Shown here one piece after another: positions 35,975 to 47,449 of a stretch of DNA of 64,000 bases; position 1 is the first letter of the stretch; the number at the start of each line of letters is the position of its first letter. The stretch comes from Tetracladium setigerum (Eukaryota; Ascomycota; Leotiomycetes; Helotiales). The stretch lies in contig PZJY01000011.1 in the NCBI GenBank assembly GCA_031472005.1, forward strand, positions 1,116,001-1,180,000, in the 5' to 3' direction. The notes under the pieces are model-generated. The model was not told the DNA's origin. It did not search any database and saw nothing but the letters and a program-made list of their open reading frames with translations. Both the position numbers and the translations under genes were made by a program.

Positions 35975-36058
35975 ACAATCTCCTTGCCCTCAGGACATCT
36001 GATCAAATCACGTGTTCATTGCATATAGACAACTCTCTACTTGATTCTCGCCTATGCC
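35973..36058. repeat. 86-bp direct repeat, copy B
   Basis: Partner of 35761-35846. The direction of change between copies cannot be assigned without a third copy, but the transition excess fits repeat-induced point mutation or plain C-to-T decay. Confidence 0.85.
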
Positions 36059-36526
36059 TAGTAGGTACTTTACAGAGCTCCTTGATTCGTTCTGACCATT
36101 CCAACCATTATGGCACCCTCAACTTAATTTGTTGGTTACACTGAAATATCTAACTATCCGCAATTACAATTCGCGTGAAAGGGAGATAGCATGATTACGA
36201 GTGGTAGGTCTTCTATTATTTTAGGTGCGATGTATAAATAGAAAGCTTCCATAGGGCCTAGAAGTCGCTCTTATAACATTGTAAGGACTGACTAGGGCGA
36301 ATCAGTCGTCACATGATAGCGTGACATAACCGCGATTCACTTGAGTTACCGACATCCTCTATTAAGGTAGGTACATCTTGACATCTTCGTGATCCACAAA
36401 CATCTTCAATTATACACGCCCGCTTTCCATCATAAGAACTTCAGACTCCACATACTCCGGCCCAAAAATCTTCTCGTGCAATACAGAGTATCCGGAAAAT
36501 CCAGCCCATACACCCAAGATAAACAT

Positions 36527-38419
36527 TTACAAAAACCATCTGAACTCGGGCACACTTGGCCCATCCTTCAACATCTCAGTGGGCACCTCGCTAATATCCA
36601 GTGTCCTCCCCAACTTCTTATTCCTCCTCTTATTATCCAAAACCATGTACACGCTCAATGTAGCGGCCAGTACAGCTCCGGTCGCACCAAATGCAGCAGT
36701 GGTAGCCAATGCGGGAATGTACTTAGGTGCTGATTTCGGGAAGAAGATATTGGATGACACGAGGCCCATGACGTTTGCGAGTGGAACACCAATGGAGGTA
36801 ATTGCTATACGCCGATTTTCCGATGGCGTATTATTATTGTACCATGTTGAGAGGAGGACTGATGGAGCGGAAGTTCCCCAGCACATCATGAACGTTGCGA
36901 AATAAGCGATCTGTTTCGAGTGGAGAACGTCAATAGTACTGTAGATAATGAAGCCAATGAACGTGAATGTGAAACCGAGCACAATGAAGGGACCTCTTAG
37001 GCGAGTGAAGTCGGACGAGAAGGCTAAGATCAGAAGCATCACAGCACCTGAGACATTCGGCGCTACTGTGTAAAGGTTGGTCTTGATGACACTATATCCG
37101 AGACGTTGAACAATTTGCGGGAGGAATAGCCCGACAGATTGTAGGGGTACACCGAGACAGATTTCAATAGCCAAGAAGGCATAGGTTGATGGCTGACGGA
37201 AGATCTTGAGGGCATCTTTGATGTCGAGCTTCTCGTTAACAGTGGAGGAGGAATCGACCCTGGAGAGATAACAATCAGTGAAGCCCTTATATATCTATAG
37301 CCAGCGATTGTGACAGCGAAGCAGAAGTGTAATCGCTTATAATCAGAAAGATAAAGGATCAGGCAGGGATTGGACTTACTGGATTCTGTGATGAGCCAGG
37401 AGCTTTTCCTCTTCGTTCAAGAATGGTGCCTCGGAGGCACTTTTGGGGAGGTAGAAGAAGGTGAAGATGGAGAACAGAACAGTAAGGCTACCTTCAACCA
37501 AAAACAGGTATCTCCAAGGATGCAGCGACGTGTTCTTGATTTGAAAGGTGCCCACAGCGAGAAGGCCGGCGAATGCATTAGCGATGTTGCTTGCAGCGTA
37601 GAAAATAGCAAGTCTTCGGGCTAATTCCCCTCGTCGATAGAAAGTAGTCAGGTAATAAATCACAAGAGGAAAGAATGCACTCTCAGCCATTCCCAAGAAC
37701 CAACGTAGAACCATCATGCCGGCGAAATTTTTAACGGCGACTGATTGAAGTCAGTTTCAGGGACAGGACCAGATAGATAGGGTGACGAGAGCAATCGGGA
37801 ATGAAGAGCTTTGCTCGACATTTCTACTGAACCGAGAGAGACTATGTGAAGTGAAAGTAAAGGTATACGAACCAGCAAGAACAGTCATTGTGCCAAACGA
37901 GAACATCATGATAGGTAGGACAATTGAAGCTCCGTATCTCTTTCCGATTAAACCCTGCGGAAACTTAGTGGCAAGATCACCCTTTGAATTGACAACAACA
38001 ACATACCAAGACTGGAGCGAAGAGTACGTAAGGAACGTAGAACACGGACAAAATAATGTTGTACTGATTGTTCTTGAAGCCCAAGTCCTTCTCAAGTCCA
38101 GCAGTCTGAGTCGCTGGTCAGCTTTCCCCTTTTGAGTGAGAAAAAAACAATTGAAACCTGCCTTCGCGTTTCCCAGGTTTCCTTTATCCAAAGCATTGAA
38201 TAGATACATGATAGCCAAAACTGGCAGCAATCTGAAATCGAATTTGCGGCAGAGTGCTCTCTCAGCAACATGATCAATTACTGGTGCTGGCGTAAATGCG
38301 GTACCAATAGTGGATTCGAACTCTGGATCAGCGTCGACCGCGGAGGGTGTTGTCGTCTTCTTGATGTCTTCATCGCGAAGTGAGCCCGACGAGGGAGTAT
38401 CGGACTTGTTAAGTGCCAT
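36527..38419 (-). CDS. MFS transporter, Dal5-like anion:cation symporter (allantoate permease) family
   Basis: Five exons (38419-38162, 38105-38007, 37954-37873, 37740-37380, 37259-36527) sum to 1,533 nt, 510 aa with about 12 membrane segments. Family signatures are MYLFNALDKGNLGNAK after TM1, LIGKRYGAS in the TM2-3 loop, RWFLGMAESAFFPLVIYYLT for TM4, and ASNIANAFAGLLA. Such carriers import organic anions including allantoate, nicotinate, pantothenate, vitamins and tartrate; the substrate is unknown. Exon 1 to 2 best joins through a GC donor (AAG|GCAGGT), giving GNAKTAGLEKD as in relatives. A GT donor four bases inside is possible only with a different acceptor. The start is the ATG before ALNKSD, not an upstream non-ATG codon. 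Confidence 0.9.
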
Positions 38420-41160
38420 TTTTACTCGAGAATGGTAAGAATTATGCAGTATAACAGGAAGGAAGGGCAAGCTCTTTTTAGCTCACTACTAGGTGGATGT
38501 GTTGCTCTTCTGAACTTGAAAGCGCCACATGAAGGATGGGATTGAAGATACTATATAATACACACACACACTACAACATGATTACAACTGTCCGCGCTTG
38601 CAGATCTATCGACGGCCGAGTGGTTCGTTGACCTGATTTGATTTGACTTTGTTTGCTGTCCTTATCACAACTGAAAATTAGGTATGGAAAATGACAACAC
38701 CAGCGGCCTGGCCGATGAGCTTCCCCAGATAAATAATAATTGTAGCTCCGCAAGGAAAAAGTTTTAGACAAGCAAACATGCAAGCTTATCTTTGACACAA
38801 CCTGGGACCAACGTTGGAGCAAGCTTCTGGTGGTTGGCCTTGGGAGGACTTGGAGAGACGCCTCTCCAATGAGGGAGTGGGATGGCAGACAACCCCAGCC
38901 AGATAAGACAAGGCAGCCAAAAAATGGGAAAATAAAGTTTTGATCATCTCTAGATATGACTTTTTTTTTTTTTTTCCAACGGGAATCGTGCCATGTTCAT
39001 GCGAGGATGTTGTTACGAAGGCTAGTGCCGGCCGCGGCCACCATGCCAGAGTCAGTCAGAGTGGACCGAAGATAGATGCGAGTTGTTCCGATAGCGCTCG
39101 GGTTTTGAAGGAGGAAGAAGTCTATCATTATTGTTTTCTTGTACCGTGTTAAAAAAGTGTACTGTATAGTATGGTACTGTAAGATTACTTTACTGGACCG
39201 AATTGACTTCGATACAAGTAAACAACGATAAAGTGTGAGCCTTTACCCAAGATATGGATGAAGATAATACTGAGTTGCCTTGCTGTAGTATTGTGCACGA
39301 GATGGGGAGAGGATGCGGATGCGGATGCGGATGTGGATCTGCACTGCTGCGTGGTAAGCTTGAGGATCTTTGATATATGTAGGTATGTGGTGTAACATGT
39401 TGTCACAGCGGTCTCCATATCTCCATCCCCCTTCTCCAGATATCTCCATCTCTTTCTCCGGGCTCGTCTCCATCTTCTGCGCCGTAATTTAATCAGCATC
39501 GCCGCCACATCCGCTGTACAATAAATACCTTATATCCTCGCCTGCCCTCCTCAGCTATCATATACTTCGTAAGTAGCATTTTTTTGACCGTCGTCAAGCG
39601 ATGCCGATTGTGTGGAGGAGAAGAGGGAATAGAGGGAAGAGATCATTCATAGGTGTACACACTCTTGATGATCCATTGATATAAGACTCCCTCTCTCTCT
39701 GTCTCGACTCGGTTTTCTCTTTGCATACACTTCGAAGTACCCAGATATAGAGTAAGTATACATGTATGGAAGATTACATTTTGAGGTTAAAGGGGTTGAG
39801 AGGAGAGAGAAGAGAGGTCACGTGAGGGGTTCTATTCCTGCCTTCCAAGGCTCGGATAAATAGCTAGCTAGCTAGCGGGTAAATAAATGGTTGGCATCGC
39901 ATCTAGACTCTGGTGGGCCCGCAGTCCTGCGGAGAATGACGTCGTCAAATGTATTAGTAAAGAGACAAGAGACAGGAAGAGAGAATACTAAAAATGGAAA
40001 TGAAGTAGTGAAGTAGGAAGTGCAGAATACTCGTAGGTTATGGGAAGATTGAAGTTAAGATGTAACTTTATATTTACATATGTTATCTTCCTTATCATTT
40101 GATACCTAGACTGTGAGACAGAAACTAACTAATGCCGATTCTATACAGTAATAACCTAACTCTTTCTTTTCTTTTACCGTACTGGACTGTCATGCGAACA
40201 AATACTCAGATTTCTGAATGTTGCCCTTTGAACGCCACCACCACCACCACCACCACCACCACAACTGTGCCTGTCCCGTGCGCATCATCATCATCACCAT
40301 CATCATCACCATCATGCGATCGCGATCCCACACAATAATCCAAATTAATGTGGAAATGCCTCGCATGCTTCTTTTTCTCTCTTCTTATGCTTATGTTTCG
40401 TCTGTTTCTTCTGCTTCTCCCCCCAACCCTACCCTGAATGACCATGACCATGACAAAGCTTCGCTCTGTAGCCGTTCGGATTTACGCAGCACACCTACTG
40501 TAGGTAGGGAGGTACAGTAGCCCAACTTTATAAAACAACACCATAATAGCCGAACAAACTCCTTCTTCCTACACCGAATCTCCTACAAACTCCCAAACCT
40601 TTCTTCCTCTTCCCCCTTCCCTTCCTGCGCAAGGTTCGCCTCTTGCCCGCCGTCACCACACCCACCACGCTTCGTCGATCATCTACGACCCCTGAAATCC
40701 TGGCCCACAACCACAACCACAACCTCCTCGAATCCCCTCTCCCTCTTCGTCCTCCTCGTCCTCCTCTACGTCCTCTACATTCCTCTACGACTCTGGAAGC
40801 TCTCTTTGCCCACTCATTCGTTATATTGTCATCTTCGCCACCGGCACCGCAATTGCTCGTCGCTTCTAATCGCTCGCACTTCTGCTCCTCCTTGTCCCCG
40901 CTGAATTTCACGAAACCCACGTCACCAGTTACTTGCCTCTCAGCATTCTGACGACATCGGTGAAGAACTCACCGACACACTCCTCCTCCTCATCATCCAC
41001 AACCTCTCCCACCAACTATCCCACACCAAACAATCCTTCCTTATGTACCCTGCGACCGCAATCATGGCTGTTCACGCATAACATACTGCTCTACTGATCA
41101 CATCCCTCCGTCCATACATAGTTGCCATCCGGGGCCTGGGGAAGCGGGAATAAATACAAC
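38420..41160. other. Long divergent intergenic region: MFS and PTP promoters
   Basis: About 2.7 kb between divergent genes with no supportable gene. Low-complexity tracts are GATGCG repeats (about 39312-39340), CAC repeats (40238-40262) and CAT repeats (about 40284-40315). The T-rich and C-rich strand over 40560-41100 looks like a PTP 5' leader. A GTCACGTGAG E-box lies near 39820. The 100-130-codon frames at 40218-40951 overlap on opposite strands and arise from the repeats. Confidence 0.55.
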
Positions 41161-43873
41161 ATGCTTACCAAAAGTTCGACGAGGCCTCCAGCTCGCTCAT
41201 CGCAGTCACATTCGCATACCACTTCTCAATCAAACCGGAGCTCTGCAAAAAGCACGACACCGGCAGGTCCCCCTCCAAGAGGCGCTGCCTCTGTTGGCCA
41301 GGCCTTCCTCCTACCCTGGGCTCCCTTTTACGGACTCCGGCCGCAATTCAAGAGGAAGTGAAAACACCAAGTCCAAACTATTTTGGCCTTGCGGTCAATC
41401 CTCTCGTTGATCCGCGGGATTCGGGCGTGATCAACAGGAATAATTGGAGTCCACCAACCTCATCTATTCAATCCTTCGGGAAGAACACACCTCAGCATCT
41501 CCCTCTCGACGCCAACCCAGATTTTGCATTGTTTAGGAGGCAAACCGAAGAAGGCGCCGCGTTCAATCTGGGCCATGGGAATCTGACCCATTTTGCATCT
41601 ACTCCTGGCGTAACGACGGGGAAGCAGCCCTCCAGATCACAAACTACTGACCATCCGCCTTCTCCAAAGTCCAAGCCTTTGGCTCGAGATGGAACTCCTG
41701 ATAGAATGGACCTGGATGCTGGGCGGGACCAGAGACTTCCGCCTTCTTCCTCAGGTGCGCCATCCTTCTTCGACATTCCTCGCCAGCAGTCTCCTGTAAA
41801 TATAACTCCGCAGGCTTCGGTCAAACGAAATGTTGTCTCCTACCTTGATGACCGCCATCCTCGGCTGTCTTTGCCACAAAACAAAGCCGACCCTCCATCT
41901 CCGCACTTGAAACAGCTTGGGCGCGCACCACAGCGTGCTGATACACTGCCACCTTCATTAGAGGATGGCCCAGCTTTGATAACCCCATCTCAGTTGAGAG
42001 ACATGCTAGACCGATTGCCTATCTCTCAGATTTTACTCTTGGATCTCCGGGTTTTCCCACAATTCTCTTCGTCGAGGATCCAGGGAGCTCTCAATCTTTG
42101 CATTCCCACAACACTTCTTAAAAGGCCCTCGTTCAATTTGAAGAAACTTCAAGATACCTTCGCATCTGAAGCTGAAAAAGTTAAGTTTTCGAGATGGACT
42201 AGTGCCAAGTACATTGTTGTCTATGACGCTTCTTCGGATGAGAAAAGGGATGCAGTTTCAGCAGTTAACACCTTGAAGAAATTCACGAACGAGGGTTGGC
42301 AGGGGCACAGCTATATTGTGCGTGGCGGCTTTGCTGCCTTTTCCAAGGAATTTCCCCAGCTTGTTGACTCGCAATCAACACAACAGAAACAATCTTCAAA
42401 AGTCAATCTTTCGCTGACCGGGCCGGATGTTGCTCCAGTGGCAGGCGGCTGTACGATGCCAGCTACGAAAAATGCAGCAAATCCATTTTTCAGCAACATC
42501 CGACAGAATCAGGATCTGATTGGTGGTGTCGGTCTAATGGATGTCAAGATTCCAGAAGATCTAGCCCTAGGAGCCAAAAACGTCCTTCCTAGCTGGTTAT
42601 TTACAGCATCTGCGAAGGAGGACAAAGGCCATAAGGTTTCCGACAAATTTCTCAAACTGGAGCTTGCCGAGCAATCGAGGATGACGAAAGCTCTTGCATC
42701 TGGTGTCTCTTACGGCACTCCACTCCCAGGTACCAAAGATGTTCAAATCGCGGGAATTGAGAAGGGTGGCAAGAACAGGTACAACAATATTTGGCCCTTC
42801 GAGCATGCTCGCGTGAGGTTGCAAGGTCGTCCTACGGGTGCCTGTGATTATGTCAACGCTAGTCACATCAGAACAGTCAGGAGTAATAAACACTATATTG
42901 CTTCGCAAGGGCCCCTTCCCGCTACATTCGAGGTAAGCAGAAGAAACCGTTCTCATCTCTTTTGGTAGCTACTAACATCGTACAGGACTTCTGGAGTGTC
43001 ATTTGGGATAATGATGTTCGTGTGATTGTCATGCTTACCGCAGAATCTGAAGGAGGGCAACTCAAGTGCCATCCGTATTGGTCGAGCAAGGAGTACGGTC
43101 CTCTGAAGTTGAAAGCTCTCTCGGAGAAGAAAGTTTCTTTGGAAACCAAGAGAAAAAGGGCATCGTCGACCGCCGATCATCGAGATTCAGGCCGAAGGCG
43201 TGCAGCTACGATTGCAGATGCTCCCCCAAACCAGCATTCTCCTCCCGCGGAGGTTCCCCACGCCGTCGTCCGCAAGTTCACACTTGCTCACTCTTCCAAC
43301 CCATTTGCGCCGATGAGAGAAATTACACAGATACATTACTCCTCGTGGCCAGATTTTGGCGCGCCGGCGGACCCAGCACACCTTCTCGGACTTGTGGAGC
43401 TCTGCAACTCGATACAGAGGGCATCTGCTGCGCCAACAGAATCGACACGATCTGATGAACCAGAACATTCCGAGAGTTCTCGCCCAGTACTTGTTCATTG
43501 CAGTGCCGGATGTGGCCGAACCGGCACCTTCTGCACCATTGACTCGGTTATCGATATGCTGAAGCGGCAACGGAAAGAAATCAAGAGCGGTGTAACTCCA
43601 ATGGAGGTAACGTCTTCTGGAGATGACTACATGGGGAAAGGAGCAAAGGACTCGACTGTAACTGGGGACTGGATCTTTAGTCAGGACACGGATTTGGTGG
43701 AGAAAACAGTTGAAGAATTCAGAGAGCAACGTCTCAGCATGGTTCAGAGCCTTCGACAGTATGTTTTGTGTTATGAGACGGTTCTCGAATGGATTTCTCA
43801 GCAGAAACTTGGAAGTACCACGACCGCGAAAGATAGAAGTGCTAGCGAAAGATTCGAGCGACGGAATTCTTGA
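41161..43873 (+). CDS. Protein tyrosine phosphatase with N-terminal rhodanese domain (Pyp/Ptp2-Ptp3 type); one apparent base loss
   Basis: Two exons (41161-42932, 42986-43873). A Ser/Thr/Pro-rich N-terminus precedes a rhodanese domain (LITPSQLRDML to SKEFPQLVD, about 41967-42371). Its active-site loop reads VVYDASSDEKRDAV without the catalytic cysteine, as in MAP-kinase phosphatases where it docks the kinase. The PTP domain has KNRYNNIWPFEHARVRL, the pTyr-pocket CDYVNASHI, the WPD loop SSWPDFGAP and the signature VHCSAGCGRTGTF with Cys and Arg. Insertions lie before WPD (KRKRASSTADH and following) and before the Q-loop region. Yeast relatives dephosphorylate Hog1/Sty1-type MAP kinases. The first 66 codons end in a TGA at 41359-41361, while a second frame continues with PPTLGSLLRTPAAIQEEVKT. 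One base is missing between about 41265 and 41346. The corrected length is 886 aa. Confidence 0.9.
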
Positions 43874-44554
43874 GAATCAAGACAGAAAAGTGGATGAAAG
43901 GGCTAACGTTTATGGAAGAAGACATTCATATGGCAAAGGCATATACTGATAAGATGACTTTGGATTCCTTGTGTCAAGTATGGCAAGGCGGGAGGCGGCG
44001 TAATACATGGTAGTCTCATGGGTTGGTGGCTTGGTAATGCATCCTTGGAGTCTGGGGCACCCTCATGGCCATGAGTTGTGCGTACATAGCAGCTGATAGG
44101 ATCGGCATAGGTATAAGATAATGCACACAAATTTTGAAAATAGTCATTGCATAAATTGACTTAATTCTCTGTGAAGCTAGATATCCACTCGCCGACTGAT
44201 AGTAATCAATCCTCGAATGACTTCGTCTTGTAGATCTCTTGGTTGATACTTAGGTCTTTTGATGCATTTACATTCTTCCCCCCCCCCCCAAAACAAAGAT
44301 TGGGAATGACTGGTTTGTTGTCAACCTCTGCATTTAACATATATCTTCGCGTAGTGATCATTGCTGCTGTAACGCAGGAAACCTCGTTTATCATCTAATA
44401 TCAATGACCCCAGGGTGTGCACTCAACCCAATAACTCCCCACTCTCCCCATTACCAACCCACCCATCCTTAACGCATCGCTTAATAACACAAAACAGCAA
44501 CTGAGAGAGAGAAAGGAAAGAAAAGCACAACAAAATCCTCTAATCTTCATAACC
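43874..44554. other. Intergenic between convergent PTP and hypothetical gene
   Basis: Convergent 3' ends; no gene was seen. A C12 homopolymer lies at 44278-44289. Remaining open frames of about 60-75 codons are featureless. Confidence 0.55.
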
Positions 44555-46998
44555 TCATTTCTCGTCATCGCCCTCCTCCAACGCTTCAATCAAAATAACC
44601 ACATTCAAACAAGCCGCATACGCTTCCCTGACCGCACACCCCAAGCATGTCTTCTCCATATCCGCCACCACGGCACTCAGCGCCCAATGCGAACACCACG
44701 CTCTCGCCAGTACCTCATTATCCGGGACTCCGAATGCTTCTATCACCAATACTTTTTCCATCTCGTCTGCTTCTTCTTCTCGCATTGCTGCGGGTGATGG
44801 ACTAGCGAGCGAGCCGGAGAGGTTGGACTTCGAGAGGTTGGATTTGGATGAGCCCCAGTGCCGGATGGCGAGCAGTTCGGTGATTGATATACTACGGTGG
44901 ACGTAGTCGAAGAAGAGCGGGTGGGGACCTCGGGCACAGGGACAGGCGGAAATGAAGGAGACGTCGTAGGAGAGGCGGAGAGGCCATGATTCACCGTCTA
45001 TTGCGAATTGTACGGCGGCATCGTACAAGATGGGTCTACCTTTATCCTCATTCTTACTCCGAGGAGGAGAGCCAGCAGTGGGTGTAGCTCGTCTCAAAGC
45101 TAACTTCTCAATTCTAATTGTATCAACGAGGTTGTGGGGATCGATTTCGGGCATGAGAAGGTCGTATTCGGTGACCGGGTAGCTATCTGTTGCTGGGCCG
45201 AGAGGATCGGAGCGTTCAGACATAGTGAGGACGTCGTCGGGTGAGAGGCCGGTTTTGGGTGTTCGTTGCCGAATTCTGGCGATTTGAATACGTCCAAGAT
45301 CTGGTGCTGGGCGGGCTGGACCAACCCAGCCTCCGATTGAGCGGCAGGTTGGTGCGAGGACTTTGCCAACTATGCAGGTGGCTGCCCAGTAGGTGGTGCT
45401 ACGGTATTGAAAGCCGGTATTAGGGTGCATATGGCTTATAAGATATTAGCGAGCCTCCAAAAAAGAACTTTAGTGGAATGTAAACATACGTGAGTGCCTG
45501 AAGCGCGTTTACTCCAGCGTCAACATCACAGTCAATAAGTGAGTTCATGATCAGCCATGGCATCGTAACACCAGGGAGAATCATGCCCGTGAAGTAAGAC
45601 ATGGCATCTGAACTCCTGTCTTCAAGGCGTTTGGCGTGAATGTCTCTCTCCTTCAAAACTTCGTCAACTTTGACCAGATTTGGCCACTTCATCGCTCTGG
45701 CGAATTTTCGAAGCGCCTTGACTTGTGATCTTTTATTGCGTAGGTGAAACCGCACTCTTTGCGTTAGCTAGCAAATACAAAGTGTGATGGAGGAATAATT
45801 ACGTTTATCCGTGTCTTCTTCGATCTCAAAATTCTCGATTTTAATGCACTCCTTCCACTTCCTCGCAACCGCCAAGTTCCAAGATATGCGAGGTGGAAGT
45901 TGAGTTAATAGCGATAACCTTTCATCGTCGGTGAATTGCTTCGAGTGTATTCGATGATATAACTCTACACTCAAGAGTAATTGATGGAAGAACATTTTGT
46001 ATGTTGCCCGGTCGGCTTGGGAAGCAGTTGAGAAGAATTTCGCCACAATCTGATTTTGTGGTAAACTGAAATCGATCCAACTCGGCCTTGTGAGCACTAA
46101 AATCAGGTCTGTAATCTGATTTTCAATCTTCTTGTGCGGCTTCGTAAACTTGTCAGGGTCTTTCAAAAGAATGCCATATAGATTTTTGTACATCAAATCC
46201 TCATAATCTTCTTCAAAGCCACCTTCAAGGAATATCAACCGGTTCAAGATGGTGGCAAACTCGACTCCTCGGGCCTTTACCCCGGAATCTCGTAGCTCGA
46301 GTGCTGGACCGGTATTGCTTGACATAGAAACCCAATGGTTCAGAGTAATTTCCCCTGCCCTGATTCCAGGATAGAAAGCCATACTAGGCTGCTCTAGAGT
46401 TTCCCAAGGATGTGAAGCGGACTTGGAGTGGATGAGTGGCATCGAATCTACCTCAAAAGCCCCGGTATAAATGTCTCCGCAATCACCTCCAGCTTTCCCA
46501 TTTCCTGTACAGGATGCAAAAAGGTTGTAGTACTCGTCTGCGGCGTGAGGTATAGATCGCTTCGTCCCCTTGAAGATTGGAGCCCCTGGGGTGATCAGAT
46601 CTGTTGCTGTCTGCCGGCTTAGTTTTGCGTTCTTCTCTATCTTTGCAGGTGGCCAATCAGTCAAGGGCTCGGGCAGCGGCTTCGATTTATGTGTTGCAAG
46701 CTTCTCTTTTGACTTTGCATCCCCCTCCTCCGATGCGAGGTGTTCCCCCTTCGGCCGTGGCGACTTGGTTTCCTCGCGTTTCTCTGTAGCAGGTGGAGGA
46801 TTATGAGCTTTTGTAGGCCGTTCGCGGCGATGCTTACGCTCTCCATCCTATTAATTAATTAGCAAGCGCATAGATCGTGTCGCCGTTGAAGGGGAAGGGA
46901 GAGAGATGAGGTACTTGGGTCTGGTCGTTGGAAGCCTCCTTCGTTTTGACCGACAGGCTTCTAAAGAGGCCAAACAATTTTCTTTTGGTGTCGCTCAT
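44555..46998 (-). CDS. Conserved-looking fungal protein of unknown function
   Basis: I do not recognise this family. Four exons (46998-46915, 46847-45803, 45721-45490, 45434-44555) sum to 2,241 nt, 746 aa. The N-terminal ~90 residues are charged and Lys/Glu/Pro-rich (MSDTKRKLFGLFRSLS, then RKHRRERPTKA), hence probably disordered. The central part (about residues 100-560) is globular, with helical-looking blocks such as YYNLFASCTGNGKAGGDCGD, KNLYGILLKDPDKFTKPHKK, FFHQLLLSVELYHRIHS, LPPRISWNLAVARKWKECIK and AMSYFTGMILPGVTMPWLIM. The C-terminal region ends with CSHWALSAVVADMEKTCLGC and an acidic tail. No signal peptide, clear membrane segment or catalytic motif was seen. The many clean, in-frame splice joints show it is a real gene. 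Confidence 0.8.
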
Positions 46999-47449
46999 GG
47001 TTGAAGGTTGGAAACATAATCGCAGTCGTAGGTTGAGGAGTGAAATGTGGTTGTGTTGGGACTGGGTTTGAAAAAGGTGTAAAGTTTCTGGTCGTCATGG
47101 CGAGGCTGAGACGAGGCAGAGATCAGTTCAACCTTGTGGGATGGGTGGGTGACAAGGATCAGATGACGCCGCCTTGACTATATCACACGCACAAGCCATG
47201 TACCTGGTCCGACTACACGTTCACAAGTTCTACCAAAATGCACACTACTTCGTAGGATATTCGGTTACACTATACAAATCCCGTTTACTAATGTCTCCAA
47301 AAGAGCAAGCTTTAATTGCCTGGGTAACTACCGCCTACCTAGACACCAACCAGCCGAGGCCACCTTATTTACAAGAGCCATTTCACGACCTTTCTCTACC
47401 TATGTTCCTATGGTATCCTTGCGAAGTCCAGTGAGCCCAATAATCCTTC
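46999..47449. other. Intergenic: promoter of the unknown gene and VTC4 3' flank
   Basis: Short spacer between two minus-strand genes. An 86-codon plus-strand frame (47174-47434) has no initiation context, domain or signal and is not supported as a gene. Confidence 0.5.

Larger units (their letters stand above)
34916..36526. other. AT-rich intergenic region with repeats
   Basis: No gene was seen. The stretch is visibly AT-richer than its flanks. A symmetric E-box GTCACGTGAC lies at 35046-35055, about 130 bp upstream of NIC96. ACCTAGGT occurs at 35154-35161 and 35237-35244. A 43-bp tandem repeat and a diverged 86-bp direct repeat occupy 35761-36058. This looks like an old, decayed insertion or a mutated repeat island, but no transposase or terminal repeats are visible. 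Confidence 0.6.

Noticed and set aside
34916..36526. Possible intact transposon in the AT-rich spacer
   Set aside because: No transposase or reverse transcriptase frame, terminal inverted repeats or target-site duplication was seen; only short direct repeats are present.
36389..36905. Plus-strand frames of 108-114 codons under the MFS gene
   Set aside because: They are antisense shadows of the transporter exon and its 3' flank.
40218..40951. Frames of 80-130 codons with poly-His and poly-Val runs
   Set aside because: They are translations of CAC and CAT microsatellites and of the C/T-rich PTP leader.
47174..47434. 86-codon plus-strand frame between the unknown gene and VTC4
   Set aside because: Starts at a non-ATG codon, shows no conserved motif, and lies in a short spacer between two minus-strand genes.
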